From an uncultured Prevotella sp. (GTDB lineage Bacteria > Bacteroidota > Bacteroidia > Bacteroidales > Bacteroidaceae), in assembly GCA_946415245.1 (NCBI GenBank), contig CAMKRS010000009.1, positions 1-64,000 on the forward strand: a DNA stretch of 64,000 nucleotides. Direction: 5' to 3'. Shown piece after piece: positions 53,831 to 63,086 of this stretch (position 1 is the first letter of the stretch; the number at the start of each line of letters is the position of its first letter). Under the pieces are notes generated by a model. It was not told where the DNA came from, did no database searches, and saw nothing but the letters and a program-made list of their open reading frames with translations. The position numbers and the translations under genes were made by a program.

Positions 53831-54363
53831 ACGACCTTGTCCATCGCGATGTCGTGCGCATCAACCGGCACTTCATCCACCTTCTGAAAATCGAAACAAA
53901 CCCCGATTTTTACACAGTAGGGACGGTTCTTACTGTGTAAAAATCGGTCGTAATAGCCACGGCCGCGGCCAAGGCGATGGCCGGCAGCATCGAAGGCAAG
54001 GCCAGGAACGAGGATGAGGTCGATGGCGGAGAGGTCGGTGAATGGTTCGCCCACGGGTTCGAGAATATGGTAGGCACCTTCTTGCAGATCAGCACGACCC
54101 GTATAGCGACGTAGTTCCATCGTATCCGCACCCGTCACCTTGGGCAGCAAGACCGTCTTGCCCTCAGCCACGAGCTCATCGATCAGGGCGTGGGTATTCA
54201 CCTCGTCGGGCAGGCTGTAATAGGCCATAATGGTCTGAGCCTCAGCCAGCAACGGCCGCAGCCTACTGATAACAAGAAGCGACAACTCTTCCAATTGCTG
54301 TGGCGTGAATTGTCGCTTGGTCTGTTGTATCTGTCGTCGCAGGTCGGCTTTACGCATAGGCAA
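53827..54363 (-). CDS. 5-formyltetrahydrofolate cyclo-ligase
   Basis: A 178-residue protein with the family motifs: MAYYSLPDEVNTHALI near residue 46, LLPKVTG near 72, and DLILVPGLAFDAAGHRLGRGRGYYDRFL near 114-141. It converts 5-formyl-THF to methenyl-THF. ATG 54357 (MRKADLRRQ) is an alternative start. It overlaps the S41 protease end by 14 bases. A 45-base inverted repeat (53903-53947) lies in its coding region, giving residues about 140-154 (FLHSKNRPYCVKI). Confidence 0.9.
   Translation of the reverse strand: MPMRKADLRRQIQQTKRQFTPQQLEELSLLVISRLRPLLAEAQTIMAYYSLPDEVNTHALIDELVAEGKTVLLPKVTGADTMELRRYTGRADLQEGAYHILEPVGEPFTDLSAIDLILVPGLAFDAAGHRLGRGRGYYDRFLHSKNRPYCVKIGVCFDFQKVDEVPVDAHDIAMDKVV
53903..53947. 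repeat. Inverted repeat inside the 5-FTHF cyclo-ligase gene
   Basis: Arms of 17 bases (CCGATTTTTACACAGTA and its complement) flank an 11-base centre (GGGACGGTTCT). The arms match perfectly and the frame stays open. It may be a mobile palindromic element or a regulatory hairpin. Confidence 0.7.
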
Positions 54364-56050
54364 TCAACGTGGCTTTGACATGCGTGCTGCGGTAGTCGAA
54401 CGCTGAAGCTACTTTCTGACTCTTCGTTTTCTCCTCAGGCTTAGGGAAGGACGCGTTGTTGCGGAAGAGTTTCAACGTTTCCATGATGGCAGGATCGTCC
54501 TGATTCAGATATTCCGTCCAGGCTTCCTCGTCGAGCATGTTATAGATGATGCGGCTGTTGATATAACGCTCCAACAGCTTGTAAGACTTTTGAACCATCA
54601 GGTTGCGACGTTTCAAACCGTTCTTATCCGCCCACGTCACAAATTTCTCAACGGTGTTCTGGCGTTTCAAATAATGTTCGAGGCCGGAAGCACTCTTGAA
54701 GTCCTTCATCTTGCTGCGGTTCTCGTCGGTATAGTTAAAGGCAAACTGCAGGATCATACCCGACATAGAAGCCTCCTTGTAATAAGACGTCACGCCCAAT
54801 GTATCCTCAGGCACGAAGATGTCGGGGGTGATACCACCACCGCCATAAACCACGCGGCCATTGCTGGTGTGGAACTGCGGACCCGTATGCTTGATACTAT
54901 CCTGTGAGAAGAACTCACCATGCTGGTAACGCGACAACAAATCCTCTTCGTAGTTCTTGTCGGAGCCGGAGGTATAAGGTTTCTGGATGCAGCGACCCGA
55001 CGGCGTGTAATAACGGGCAATGGTGAGTCGGATCATGGAGTGGTCGCTGAACTCGATGGGCTGCTGTACCAAACCCTTACCAAACGAACGACGGCCGATG
55101 ATGGTACCACGGTCGTTGTCCTGAATGGAACCTGCGAGGATCTCAGAAGCAGAGGCAGAAGCCTCGTCGATGAGAACCACCAACGGCAGTTGCTGATAAG
55201 AGCCTCGTCCGTCGCAACGGTAATCCTGACGCGGCGACTTGCGACCCTCGGTATACACGATGAGCTGACCCTTGGAGAGGAACTCGTTGGCAATCTGCAC
55301 GGCCGATGCCAGATAGCCGCCCGTGTTGTTGCGCAGGTCGATGACCAGATTAGAAAAACCGTTCTGCGAGAGCTTGGCCAGCGCGATGAGCAGCTCCGGA
55401 TAGGTATTCTCACCAAAGTTCTTGATCTTGATATAACCCGTCTCGTCGTCGAGCATATAACTGGCCGTCACGCTCTTCGTGGGAATCTCACCACGGGTGA
55501 CAGTGATATGACGCATCGTCTTCTCGCCATAACGCATTATACCTAGCTTGACCTTCGTATCCTTGGGACCTTTCAGACGATGCATGGCCTCCTCGTTCGT
55601 GACGATCTTACCGACAAAGGGTGAATCGTCGACCTCGACGATCTTGTCACCGGCAATCAGGCCCGCACGCTCGGCAGGGCCATTGCCAATCACGTTCTGC
55701 ACACGGACCGTATCATAACGGATGGTAAACTCGATGCCCACGCCCGAGAAGGAACCTTTCAGATCGTCGTTGGCAATCTGAACATCCTTGGCGCCGATAT
55801 AGACGGAGTGAGGATCGAGCTCAGACAGGATCTGCGGCATGGCCTTCTCGACCAGGTCGTTGACGTTGATGGTATCCACATACTGGTCGTCGACAATATG
55901 CAACAGATTGTTAAGCTTATTACCACTCGAATTGATGATACTCAGCCGATTGCCGGAAAAATGGTTGGCGTAGAAGGTGCCGACCAATATACCAAGGACG
56001 ACACTCAGCGCCATCCATATGGGTGTAAAACGATTTGACTTATTGCTCAT
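54350..56050 (-). CDS. S41 family C-terminal processing protease
   Basis: A 566-residue protein with an N-terminal membrane segment (residues 10-28), a PDZ domain (about 90-175; GVGIEFTIRYDTVRVQNVIG) and a tail-specific protease domain. Catalytic Ser is in DEASASASEIL near 303 and Lys in RRSFGKGLV near 327. It cleaves C-termini of periplasmic or exported proteins. The last 150 residues are a C-terminal helical extension. It lies between dCMP deaminase and 5-FTHF cyclo-ligase in one operon. Confidence 0.9.
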   Translation of the reverse strand: MSNKSNRFTPIWMALSVVLGILVGTFYANHFSGNRLSIINSSGNKLNNLLHIVDDQYVDTINVNDLVEKAMPQILSELDPHSVYIGAKDVQIANDDLKGSFSGVGIEFTIRYDTVRVQNVIGNGPAERAGLIAGDKIVEVDDSPFVGKIVTNEEAMHRLKGPKDTKVKLGIMRYGEKTMRHITVTRGEIPTKSVTASYMLDDETGYIKIKNFGENTYPELLIALAKLSQNGFSNLVIDLRNNTGGYLASAVQIANEFLSKGQLIVYTEGRKSPRQDYRCDGRGSYQQLPLVVLIDEASASASEILAGSIQDNDRGTIIGRRSFGKGLVQQPIEFSDHSMIRLTIARYYTPSGRCIQKPYTSGSDKNYEEDLLSRYQHGEFFSQDSIKHTGPQFHTSNGRVVYGGGGITPDIFVPEDTLGVTSYYKEASMSGMILQFAFNYTDENRSKMKDFKSASGLEHYLKRQNTVEKFVTWADKNGLKRRNLMVQKSYKLLERYINSRIIYNMLDEEAWTEYLNQDDPAIMETLKLFRNNASFPKPEEKTKSQKVASAFDYRSTHVKATLIAYA

Positions 56051-56059
56051 CTCAACTAT

Positions 56060-56494
56060 TCAGTTTGCACTATTCACTTCCATATAGATCACTTCGATGC
56101 CAGCGCGTTTCAGCAGGTCGATGCCATCGGTCAGACGGTATTTCTCACCATAGACGACGCGCTTGATGCCCGACTGGATGATCAGTTTCGCACATTCGAT
56201 ACAGGGCGAGGCGGTAATGTAGATCGTGGCACCGTCGCTATTGTTATTGCTGCGGGCCAGTTTGGTAATAGCATTGGCCTCGGCATGAAGCACGTAGGGT
56301 TTGGTGACATTGTTGTCGTCCTCACACACGTTCTCAAAACCGCTGGGCGTACCGTTATAGCCGTCGCTGATGATCATCTTGTCCTTGACCACCAACGCGC
56401 CGACCTTACGACGCTCGCAGTAGGAGTTCTCTGCCCAGATACGTGCCATGCGCAGATAGCGCTCATCCAATTTTCGTTGTTTCTCTGTCATCAC
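56060..56494 (-). CDS. Deoxycytidylate (dCMP) deaminase
   Basis: A 144-residue zinc deaminase with the HAEANA motif near residue 78 and PCIECAK near 101, and the dCMP-type NGTPSGFENVCED. It converts dCMP to dUMP for thymidylate synthesis; related ComEB proteins have the same fold. The C-terminal residues (MEVNSAN) and the stop come from an AGTGAATAGTG repeat. It is 9 bases before the S41 protease start. Confidence 0.88.
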   Translation of the reverse strand: MMTEKQRKLDERYLRMARIWAENSYCERRKVGALVVKDKMIISDGYNGTPSGFENVCEDDNNVTKPYVLHAEANAITKLARSNNNSDGATIYITASPCIECAKLIIQSGIKRVVYGEKYRLTDGIDLLKRAGIEVIYMEVNSAN

Positions 56495-56511
56495 TTCTTA
56501 CATCTAACATC

Positions 56512-58593
56512 TTACTTCTTACATCTTCTGATCCCATTCCGTTTCAGCAAAGCATCGATAGTTGGTTCGCTGCCCTTGAAACGTTTATAGAGTACCATAG
56601 GATTCTCCGTTCCACCCTTTGAGAGAATGCAATCGCGGAACCGCTGGGCGGTAGCCGGATTGAAGATGCCCTCTTTCTTGAACACGGCAAAGGCATCGGC
56701 GTCGAGCACCTCCGCCCATTTATAGCTGTAATAGCCGGCCGCATAACCGCCAGCCATGATATGCGAGAACTGAACGGTCATACAGGTGTCAGGCAACTGC
56801 TCCGTCACCATCGCCTTTGCCCAGGCTTTCTTCTCAAACGGGATGATATCGTCGGTAAATTCATCTTTCTTGGTGTAATAAGCCATATCGAGCAGACCAA
56901 ACGACACCTGACGCAGACAAGCGTATGCCACATTGTAGTTGCGGCTCTTGACGATGCGGCTGATCAGTTCATCGGGGAGAGGTTCTCCCGTCTGGTAATG
57001 GAAGGCGAAGGTGCGCAGGAACTCCTTTTCGATGGCGAAGTTCTCCATGAACTGCGAGGGCAGTTCGACAAAGTCCCACCACACATTCGTGCCGCTCAGG
57101 CTCTCGAAACGGGTGTTGGCAAACATGCCGTGCAACGAGTGACCGAACTCGTGGAGGAAGGTCTCTACTTCGCCCAGCGTCAAGAGGGCAGGTTTCTCTT
57201 CCGTCGGCTTGGTAAAATTCATTACCACACTGACATGCGGACGGATATTCTCGCCCTTGCGGTCGATCCACTGGCCCTGGTATTCCGTCATCCATGCCCC
57301 ACCCTGCTTGCCTTTGCGGGGATGGAAGTCGGCATAGAAGACTGCCAGGAAAGAGCCGTCCTTATCGAACACCTCGTAGGCCTTCACGTCAGGATGATAG
57401 ACGGGGATGTCATCGTTTTGCTTGAAGGTAATGCCGTACAGGCGATTTGCCAGTCCGAAGACGCCATCGATGACCTTCGACAGTTCGAAATAGGGTCGCA
57501 GCATCTCGGCATCGATATTATATTTCTGCAGCTGGAGCTTGTGGGAATAGAAGCCGAAGTCCCAAGGCTCGAGTTTGAAGTCCTTGCCTTCCGTCTTCTT
57601 TGCCATCTGCTCAATGGCAGCCACCTCTTTCACGGCCGTCGGCTTGTAAGCGACGATCAGGTCGTTGAGCAATTTATAGACATTGCGCACATTGCCTGCC
57701 ATGCGATGTTTCAGCACATAGTCGGCATAGGTCTTGTGACCCAGCAGCTGTGCCAGTTCGCGACGGAGGTTGATCAGACGCTTACAGATATCGAGGTTGT
57801 TCTCGCTGTTGTCGTGGATACACTCCGTGTTCTTGGCCATATACATCTGACGGCGCAGGTCGCGCTGAGTAGAATAGGTCATGAAGGGAGAATAAGAGGG
57901 GAAATCGAGGGTGAACACCCAACCCTCCTTGTCCATTTCCTTGGCGGCCAGGGCTGCTGCCTCACGGGCCGTCGCCGGCAGACCGTCGAGTTGCGACTCA
58001 TCGGTGATATGAAGCGTGAAGGCTTTGTTCTCCTTCAAGAGATTCTGTGAGAACTGCAGACCCAGCATCGAAGCTTCTTCCGTCAGTTGGCGAAGACGTT
58101 CCTTGCCGGCTGCGTCCAAAAGAGCACCACTGCGCACAAAGCCGTCGTAACATTTGTCGAGCAGCATCTTCTCCTCCGGCGTCAACTTGCGGTGATGCTG
58201 GTGAACGTATTTGATACGCTCGAAGAGTTTTTCGTTCAAGCGGATATCGTTGGCGTGCTTAGTCAGCACAGGACTCAGTTTCTGAGCCAGGGCATCCATC
58301 TCATCGTTGGTCTCGGCAGAAAGCAGGTTGAAGAACACCGACGACACACGGTCCAGGAGGTCGTAATAGCCCTCGCCGTCCTTCTCATCATCGATACTGA
58401 TGATGGTATTGTCGAAAGTCGGTTTGCGCGGGTCGTTGATGATCTTGTCTATCTGCTCATCCTCACGACGAATTCCTTCCAGGAAGGCCTCCTCGTAATC
58501 CTCGAGCCTGATACGGTCGAACGGCGCCACATCATGCGGAGTATTGTAAGGAAAGAAAAACGGATTCTTTCTCTCTTTCTGTTCACTCATCAT
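56512..58593 (-). CDS. M3 family metallopeptidase (Dcp/oligopeptidase A-like)
   Basis: A 693-residue zinc peptidase with HEFGHSLH near residue 481 (HExxH), followed by ESLSGTNVWWDFVELPSQ with the third ligand. The length and motifs fit peptidyl-dipeptidase Dcp / oligopeptidase A. No signal peptide is evident, so it is probably cytoplasmic. The start could be MSEQKERK at 58590. The last codons (RRCKK) run into a repeated TCTTACATCT tract. It is first of the M3-dCMP-S41-cyclo-ligase operon. Confidence 0.9.
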   Translation of the reverse strand: MMSEQKERKNPFFFPYNTPHDVAPFDRIRLEDYEEAFLEGIRREDEQIDKIINDPRKPTFDNTIISIDDEKDGEGYYDLLDRVSSVFFNLLSAETNDEMDALAQKLSPVLTKHANDIRLNEKLFERIKYVHQHHRKLTPEEKMLLDKCYDGFVRSGALLDAAGKERLRQLTEEASMLGLQFSQNLLKENKAFTLHITDESQLDGLPATAREAAALAAKEMDKEGWVFTLDFPSYSPFMTYSTQRDLRRQMYMAKNTECIHDNSENNLDICKRLINLRRELAQLLGHKTYADYVLKHRMAGNVRNVYKLLNDLIVAYKPTAVKEVAAIEQMAKKTEGKDFKLEPWDFGFYSHKLQLQKYNIDAEMLRPYFELSKVIDGVFGLANRLYGITFKQNDDIPVYHPDVKAYEVFDKDGSFLAVFYADFHPRKGKQGGAWMTEYQGQWIDRKGENIRPHVSVVMNFTKPTEEKPALLTLGEVETFLHEFGHSLHGMFANTRFESLSGTNVWWDFVELPSQFMENFAIEKEFLRTFAFHYQTGEPLPDELISRIVKSRNYNVAYACLRQVSFGLLDMAYYTKKDEFTDDIIPFEKKAWAKAMVTEQLPDTCMTVQFSHIMAGGYAAGYYSYKWAEVLDADAFAVFKKEGIFNPATAQRFRDCILSKGGTENPMVLYKRFKGSEPTIDALLKRNGIRRCKK

Positions 58594-58616
58594 TCTATAC
58601 TAACGTTTACAATCTG

Positions 58617-58624
58617 CAAAGGTA
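58617..58624 (-). promoter_or_regulatory. M3 peptidase promoter -7 box
   Basis: The minus strand reads TACCTTTG followed by CAGATTG, 24 bases before the M3 ATG. Confidence 0.65.
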
Positions 58625-58673
58625 CAAAAAAAGCGAAAACATCGCAAATTGCAGTCGATAATTTTAGGTTATT

Positions 58674-59345
58674 TCACATCAGCAGCCGTTCCATCTGCGG
58701 AATTTCCACTCTTCCACGATGTAAAACGATCTTTCCCTCACGTTGCAGGGCATTGAGAGCACGACTGACATCCAACCGACTGTCGTTGAGTTCGTCGGCC
58801 AGACGGTTCATCAGGATATGGAACACTTTGGGACCGGCAGGATAGATGCAATGTTGAGCAAAAAAGCGGACAATACGGTTTCCTAACGAGTCGGGGACAT
58901 GCTGCCAAAGCAGACGAGATGTTTTCTGCGTCTGTGTGGCAAATATATTCAACAGGTTCAGACGGAACACAAGAAAATCCTCTGACAAACGCAGTATCTC
59001 GTCCTTGCCGACAATGATGAAATTGGCATCCGTCTCGGCGATATAGGTATGGGTATAGCGCTGCGTATAACCGAATACCACCTCTGGCTGCAGGATGATG
59101 GGAGCTTCCATCTGTTCAACAACCATATAGCCGCGATCATCTGCCATCGTCTCCACGCGCAAACTTCCGTTGATGAGGAAATACATCTGCCGACAGTCGT
59201 CACCTTCGGCAACAACCGTAGAACCGGCATTGAATTTAGAGAATCCAAAGCGCGTATGACCAGCCACCTGTTCCAGATCATCACGGCTCATGCCCTGAAA
59301 CAAGGGAAACAGGAGAAGTTTCTCATAGATCTGCAAGGTGGCCAT
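58674..59345 (-). CDS. Crp/Fnr family transcriptional regulator
   Basis: A 223-residue protein with an N-terminal cyclic-nucleotide-binding-type beta-barrel (VVAEGDDCRQMYFLINGSLRV near residues 44-64) and a C-terminal winged helix (MNRLADELNDSRLDVSRALNALQREGKI near 179-206). No Fnr-type Cys cluster is seen, so ligand and signal are unknown. It follows apbE by 7 bases, in the same operon. The stop is well before the M3 promoter. Confidence 0.85.
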   Translation of the reverse strand: MATLQIYEKLLLFPLFQGMSRDDLEQVAGHTRFGFSKFNAGSTVVAEGDDCRQMYFLINGSLRVETMADDRGYMVVEQMEAPIILQPEVVFGYTQRYTHTYIAETDANFIIVGKDEILRLSEDFLVFRLNLLNIFATQTQKTSRLLWQHVPDSLGNRIVRFFAQHCIYPAGPKVFHILMNRLADELNDSRLDVSRALNALQREGKIVLHRGRVEIPQMERLLM

Positions 59346-59352
59346 AGGCTTT

Positions 59353-60369
59353 TTACTCTACAATTTTATCCTTTAATGAGGGAGAGCACCAAACGGCGTT
59401 CTGTCCTTTGTCGTCGGCATAGATAAAATAGGCCATCAGTTCCGGATGATGTTCCAGCACCTTCTTGGCGCCATCGATGCCTAAAACCATAAACGAGGTG
59501 GCATAGGCATCGGCCGTCGCACAATCCTTTGCCAAAACGGTAGCGGACAACAAGGAATGCTGGACGGGATAACCCGTTTTGGGATCGATGGTATGGGCAT
59601 ATTTCTTGCCGCCTTTGTAATAGAAGTTGCGATAATTGCCGCTCGTGGCCATCGCCAGGTCGGTGACATTCAACACACTCTGTATCTCGCCCTTGATGGA
59701 CAAGGAGTCGTCAGTAGGTTTCGTCACGCCGATCCTCCAAGGCAGACGCTGGGGATTGACGCCGCTGGTGACAACCTCACCGCCAATCTCCACCATGAAA
59801 TTCTTCACACCCTGCTGTTGCAGGAAACGCGCGACCACATCAGATCCGTAGCCTTTGGCAATAGCAGAGCAGTCGAGCATGATATCAGGCGATTGTTTCA
59901 CAATACGGTCGTTCTTCAATATCACTTTCTCATAGCCTATCAACCGACGAAGGCTGTCCACCTGCTGACGATTGGGCTGGCTGCCATTCTTAAAACCGAA
60001 TCCCCAAGCGTTGACCAAGGGAGCCACCGTGATGTCGAACGCCCCGTCCGTCTCACGGGAAATCTCCATGGCTTTGTTGAAAACGGTCAGGAACATCTCG
60101 TCGGGCTTGACATCCTGATTCTGGTTGATGGCCGTTATCACGCTATGTTCATTGAAAGGAGAAAGGGAGTTGTCGACTTTCTGTAATTCTGCCTTGATAG
60201 CCTGATGAAGATCGGAGTCACACTCGTATGTGATATTGTAAACAGTACCAAAGACCATACCAGAATTCATCTGATAAGGCATCGCCCGCTGTTGGCGGAT
60301 AATCAGTACCGTTCCCACAATCAACAGAAGAAGGAAAGGCAACTGCCAGATCCATTTCTTCTTGTTCAT
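59353..60369 (-). CDS. apbE: FAD:protein FMN transferase ApbE
   Basis: A 338-residue protein with an N-terminal signal or anchor (WQLPFLLLLIVGTVLII) and ApbE motifs: FGTVYNITYE near 40, DCSAIAKGYGSDVV near 169, HTIDPKTGYPVQ near 265. It attaches FMN to Thr residues of RNF/NQR-type proteins in the envelope. It overlaps the DUF6048 gene by 4 bases (ATGA) and precedes crp. Confidence 0.9.
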   Translation of the reverse strand: MNKKKWIWQLPFLLLLIVGTVLIIRQQRAMPYQMNSGMVFGTVYNITYECDSDLHQAIKAELQKVDNSLSPFNEHSVITAINQNQDVKPDEMFLTVFNKAMEISRETDGAFDITVAPLVNAWGFGFKNGSQPNRQQVDSLRRLIGYEKVILKNDRIVKQSPDIMLDCSAIAKGYGSDVVARFLQQQGVKNFMVEIGGEVVTSGVNPQRLPWRIGVTKPTDDSLSIKGEIQSVLNVTDLAMATSGNYRNFYYKGGKKYAHTIDPKTGYPVQHSLLSATVLAKDCATADAYATSFMVLGIDGAKKVLEHHPELMAYFIYADDKGQNAVWCSPSLKDKIVE

Positions 60370-61055
60370 ATATCAATAATCACATTGAATGTTCCGCCTA
60401 GACGCGAATCGTTATCGACACCAAATCCCGGCACGTACCACGTACGTCCAAGAGCTCCATCGTTATGCGCAATGCGCCGTTTATATCGCACGCTCCATCC
60501 TAAATGCAATGGTCCCCAGATGGTTGCGTCGGCTCCAAGGGCTATTTCCAACCAATGATAATTGCACTGCTCATCCTTGACGCCAAAGCCGGTATTCCAC
60601 TTCCAGTAAGGATCAGGGAAGTCGTCACGAGCGAGATCGACTTTATAGGAGGTATAGGCATAGCGCAGACCGGCATAGAAGCGGTACGGGCCATGCTTCT
60701 GTTTCAGAAGATTCTTGTCGATACCAACACGGAAATAGGGGGCAGCGGTCTCGTAACGGAGGTGCGTGACGGGGTCGTCCGCATGTTTGGCCTTGCCATA
60801 ACCTAATTCGACAATCGGGAACCACTCATCATGAAGATTGATACGCAAGGCACCCTCGTACTGACCATAATCAGACAATTCCATCATCGCTACACCTACC
60901 AGGTCGAAGGAAACGGCAAATCCACGGAAGAATGGTATGGAGTCCTTCTGAATCGAGAAGAACTTGAACTGTGCCGATGCCGATGCCGAGACCAGAAGCA
61001 ACAGACTAATTGCCAATTTTCGGATAGAGATAGAAATGAATGGTCTTGGTATCAT
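60366..61055 (-). CDS. DUF6048 outer-membrane barrel-like protein
   Basis: A 229-residue protein with a signal peptide (ISIRKLAISLLLLVSASASAQ) and an even pattern of beta-strands (GPYRFYAGLRYAYTSYKV, HWLEIALGADATIWGP), ending in FNVIIDI. The family pairs with DUF6452, encoded by the previous gene, which it overlaps by 50 bases. I assign both from memory of the Bacteroidota pair; function is unknown. Confidence 0.78.
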   Translation of the reverse strand: MIPRPFISISIRKLAISLLLLVSASASAQFKFFSIQKDSIPFFRGFAVSFDLVGVAMMELSDYGQYEGALRINLHDEWFPIVELGYGKAKHADDPVTHLRYETAAPYFRVGIDKNLLKQKHGPYRFYAGLRYAYTSYKVDLARDDFPDPYWKWNTGFGVKDEQCNYHWLEIALGADATIWGPLHLGWSVRYKRRIAHNDGALGRTWYVPGFGVDNDSRLGGTFNVIIDI

Positions 61056-61563
61056 AAGTTACTGATGTATTGATAAGTACAAGAGAGTCAATGGCATGGT
61101 GAGTCAGTTTCACATCTGTCAGTTCATGAAAGAAGGCGGCAGCACAGTCAACAGATTCGAAATGGGGGATATCATCCTTCTTGATACAGACCGTATCAAT
61201 CACGGTCTTCTCACTATTCTTAAAACAGAAATAGAGGATGTCTTCGGGATGAGAATAGCTGATGGGAAGACTGAAGGCCGACTTTCCTATCAATTTGTTG
61301 AGAACCGTGGCTTGATTGTTCTCACGCGTTGTGATATCAAGTTCGATGGCTTTTCCGTCGACACGGGTGGTAATCACTGATAAGGAATCAGTAATAGCCA
61401 ATGCTTTCCCCGCCTTATCGCGAATCTCATATTGCACAGAGACGGTGTTGCTAACGGGGCAGTCGATGCTCGAACATGATGTAGTGAATAGCGAACAGTG
61501 AATAGTGAAGAGTATCACTATCACATACAACAGTTTCTTCAATTTTATCTTATCACTCATCAC
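61006..61563 (-). CDS. DUF6452 family lipoprotein
   Basis: A 185-residue lipoprotein. The signal peptide hydrophobic core is LYVIVILFTIHCSLFTTSC (lipobox Cys about 30), encoded by the CACTATTCACTGTTCGCTAT repeat and sharing the decapeptide LFTIHCSLFT with the DUF2490 protein. The mature part is beta-rich. It overlaps the GT2 gene by 4 bases and the DUF6048 gene by 50. The pair DUF6452-DUF6048 is conserved in Bacteroidota; the role is unknown. Confidence 0.78.
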   Translation of the reverse strand: MMSDKIKLKKLLYVIVILFTIHCSLFTTSCSSIDCPVSNTVSVQYEIRDKAGKALAITDSLSVITTRVDGKAIELDITTRENNQATVLNKLIGKSAFSLPISYSHPEDILYFCFKNSEKTVIDTVCIKKDDIPHFESVDCAAAFFHELTDVKLTHHAIDSLVLINTSVTYDTKTIHFYLYPKIGN

Positions 61564-62525
61564 TTGTCACTTAATATTTCTTCTATCTGGTAGTCATTAC
61601 GTCCCTGTGACGAACGGCTCACCAAATCAGCTACAAATCCTGTCAGGAACAACTGGGTGCCGATGATCATCATCGTCAGAGCGATATAGAAAAAAGGAGA
61701 GTCGGTCACCAAACGCTGCGGGATATGGTTGGCCAGACACCATAGTTTGTCGGCTCCAATATAGAAGGCTGCCACAAAACCGATGAAGAACATCAAAGTG
61801 CCCAAGAAACCAAACACGTGCATGGGCTTCTTGCCGAAAGTGCTCAGGAACCAAAGGGTCAGCAGGTCAAGATAGCCGTTGACGAAACGGTTCAGACCCA
61901 TAAACTTCGAAGAGCCATATTTGCGGGCCTGATGCTGAACAACCTTCTCGCCGATCTTGTTGAAACCAGCATTCTTGGCCAGATAGGGAATATAACGATG
62001 CATCTCGCCATAGACCTCAATATTCTTTACAACATCCTTGCGATAGGCCTTCAAACCACAGTTGAAATCATGCAAGTTCTTGATGCCACTGACTTTGCGC
62101 GCTGTGGCATTGAAGAGTTTCGTGGGGAGGGTCTTCGAAATAGGATCGTAACGCTTCTGCTTGTAACCGCTGACAAGATCGTAGCCGTCTTCCTTAATCA
62201 TACGATACAACTCCGGTATCTCGTCTGGAGAATCCTGCAAGTCGGCATCCATCGTGATGACCACATCGCCCTGAGCTTGCTCGAAGCCACAATAGAGCGC
62301 AGGACTCTTACCGTAGTTGCGACGGAACTTGATACCCTTTACCTGATCAGGGTGCTTACTATGCAGATCTGAGATAATCTCCCATGAACGGTCAGTAGAA
62401 CCGTCATTGATGAAAATCACTTCATAACTGAAGCCTTTCTCCTTCATCACCCGCTCTATCCAAGCGTAAAGTTCAGGGATTGATTCATCCTCGTTGTAAA
62501 GAGGAACTATTACTGATATATCCAT
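61560..62525 (-). CDS. Glycosyltransferase family 2, polyprenol-phosphate type
   Basis: A 321-residue protein with a GT2 domain (residues 5-230: VPLYNEDES, FINDGSTDRSW near 37-47, DADLQDSPDEIPEL near 92-105) and two C-terminal membrane segments (FLGTLMFFIGFVAAFYIGA; FFYIALTMMIIGTQLFLTGF), as in DPM1-like or ArnC/GtrB-type transferases. It probably moves a sugar to a lipid carrier. It overlaps the DUF6452 gene by 4 bases. Confidence 0.88.
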   Translation of the reverse strand: MDISVIVPLYNEDESIPELYAWIERVMKEKGFSYEVIFINDGSTDRSWEIISDLHSKHPDQVKGIKFRRNYGKSPALYCGFEQAQGDVVITMDADLQDSPDEIPELYRMIKEDGYDLVSGYKQKRYDPISKTLPTKLFNATARKVSGIKNLHDFNCGLKAYRKDVVKNIEVYGEMHRYIPYLAKNAGFNKIGEKVVQHQARKYGSSKFMGLNRFVNGYLDLLTLWFLSTFGKKPMHVFGFLGTLMFFIGFVAAFYIGADKLWCLANHIPQRLVTDSPFFYIALTMMIIGTQLFLTGFVADLVSRSSQGRNDYQIEEILSDK

Positions 62526-62534
62526 TGTTACGAT

Positions 62535-63080
62535 TTACTTTTCACTATTAACTTTGACGCTCCGTTGCATGATCAAGCCTAAGGGCAAACCCATGACGAA
62601 GCCTAGCGAGATATTGATTGTCAACATGTTCAACGCAAAGTCTATCGGACGGGTATTCGCCATCTCCTGCAGACTCTCATCCATCATCTGCGTCATGCCG
62701 TATTGTTTCAGCACCTGCTGCATTTCAGAAGAGGTCACCATCTTTGAGAACTGACTCAACAGAAAACCATGATCCACGTAAGCGAAATAGAGATACTGGG
62801 CGATGGCAAAAAGCACGCCGCCATAGAAAAACACAAAAACGGTATAGGCATAGCCACGACGGAACGAGATCACTCCTTCTCGACCATAATCACGAAATTT
62901 ACCCAGACGTTCTCCTACGAAGAACGGCGTATAGCACATCAGGAAAAAAGCAGCAAGGCCGAGCAACTGATTCGACACGCCTATGATATATAAGAGGAAT
63001 GTCGCAACCCATAGCAAGGCCAACAGAGCTCCGTCCTGACGGGCAAATGCTTTCAATTGTACATATTCTATTGGAGTCAT
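62535..63080 (-). CDS. DUF4199 membrane protein
   Basis: A 181-residue protein with about four membrane segments (for example ALLALLWVATFLLYIIGVSNQ, YTVFVFFYGGVLFAIAQYLYF), matching DUF4199. I start at ATG 63080 (MTPIEYVQLKAFA); the frame's first Met at 63089 lies inside the -7 box. The box ends 6 bases before the ATG, so the mRNA is probably leaderless. The C-terminal VKVNSEK and stop run into the repeat AGTTAATAGTG. It starts the long minus-strand run. Confidence 0.85.
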   Translation of the reverse strand: MTPIEYVQLKAFARQDGALLALLWVATFLLYIIGVSNQLLGLAAFFLMCYTPFFVGERLGKFRDYGREGVISFRRGYAYTVFVFFYGGVLFAIAQYLYFAYVDHGFLLSQFSKMVTSSEMQQVLKQYGMTQMMDESLQEMANTRPIDFALNMLTINISLGFVMGLPLGLIMQRSVKVNSEK

Positions 63081-63086
63081 CGGGTG

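Noticed and set aside
56761..58050. A 429-residue plus-strand frame opposite the M3 peptidase gene
   Set aside because: It is an antisense shadow; the peptidase on the other strand has the zinc motif and full length.
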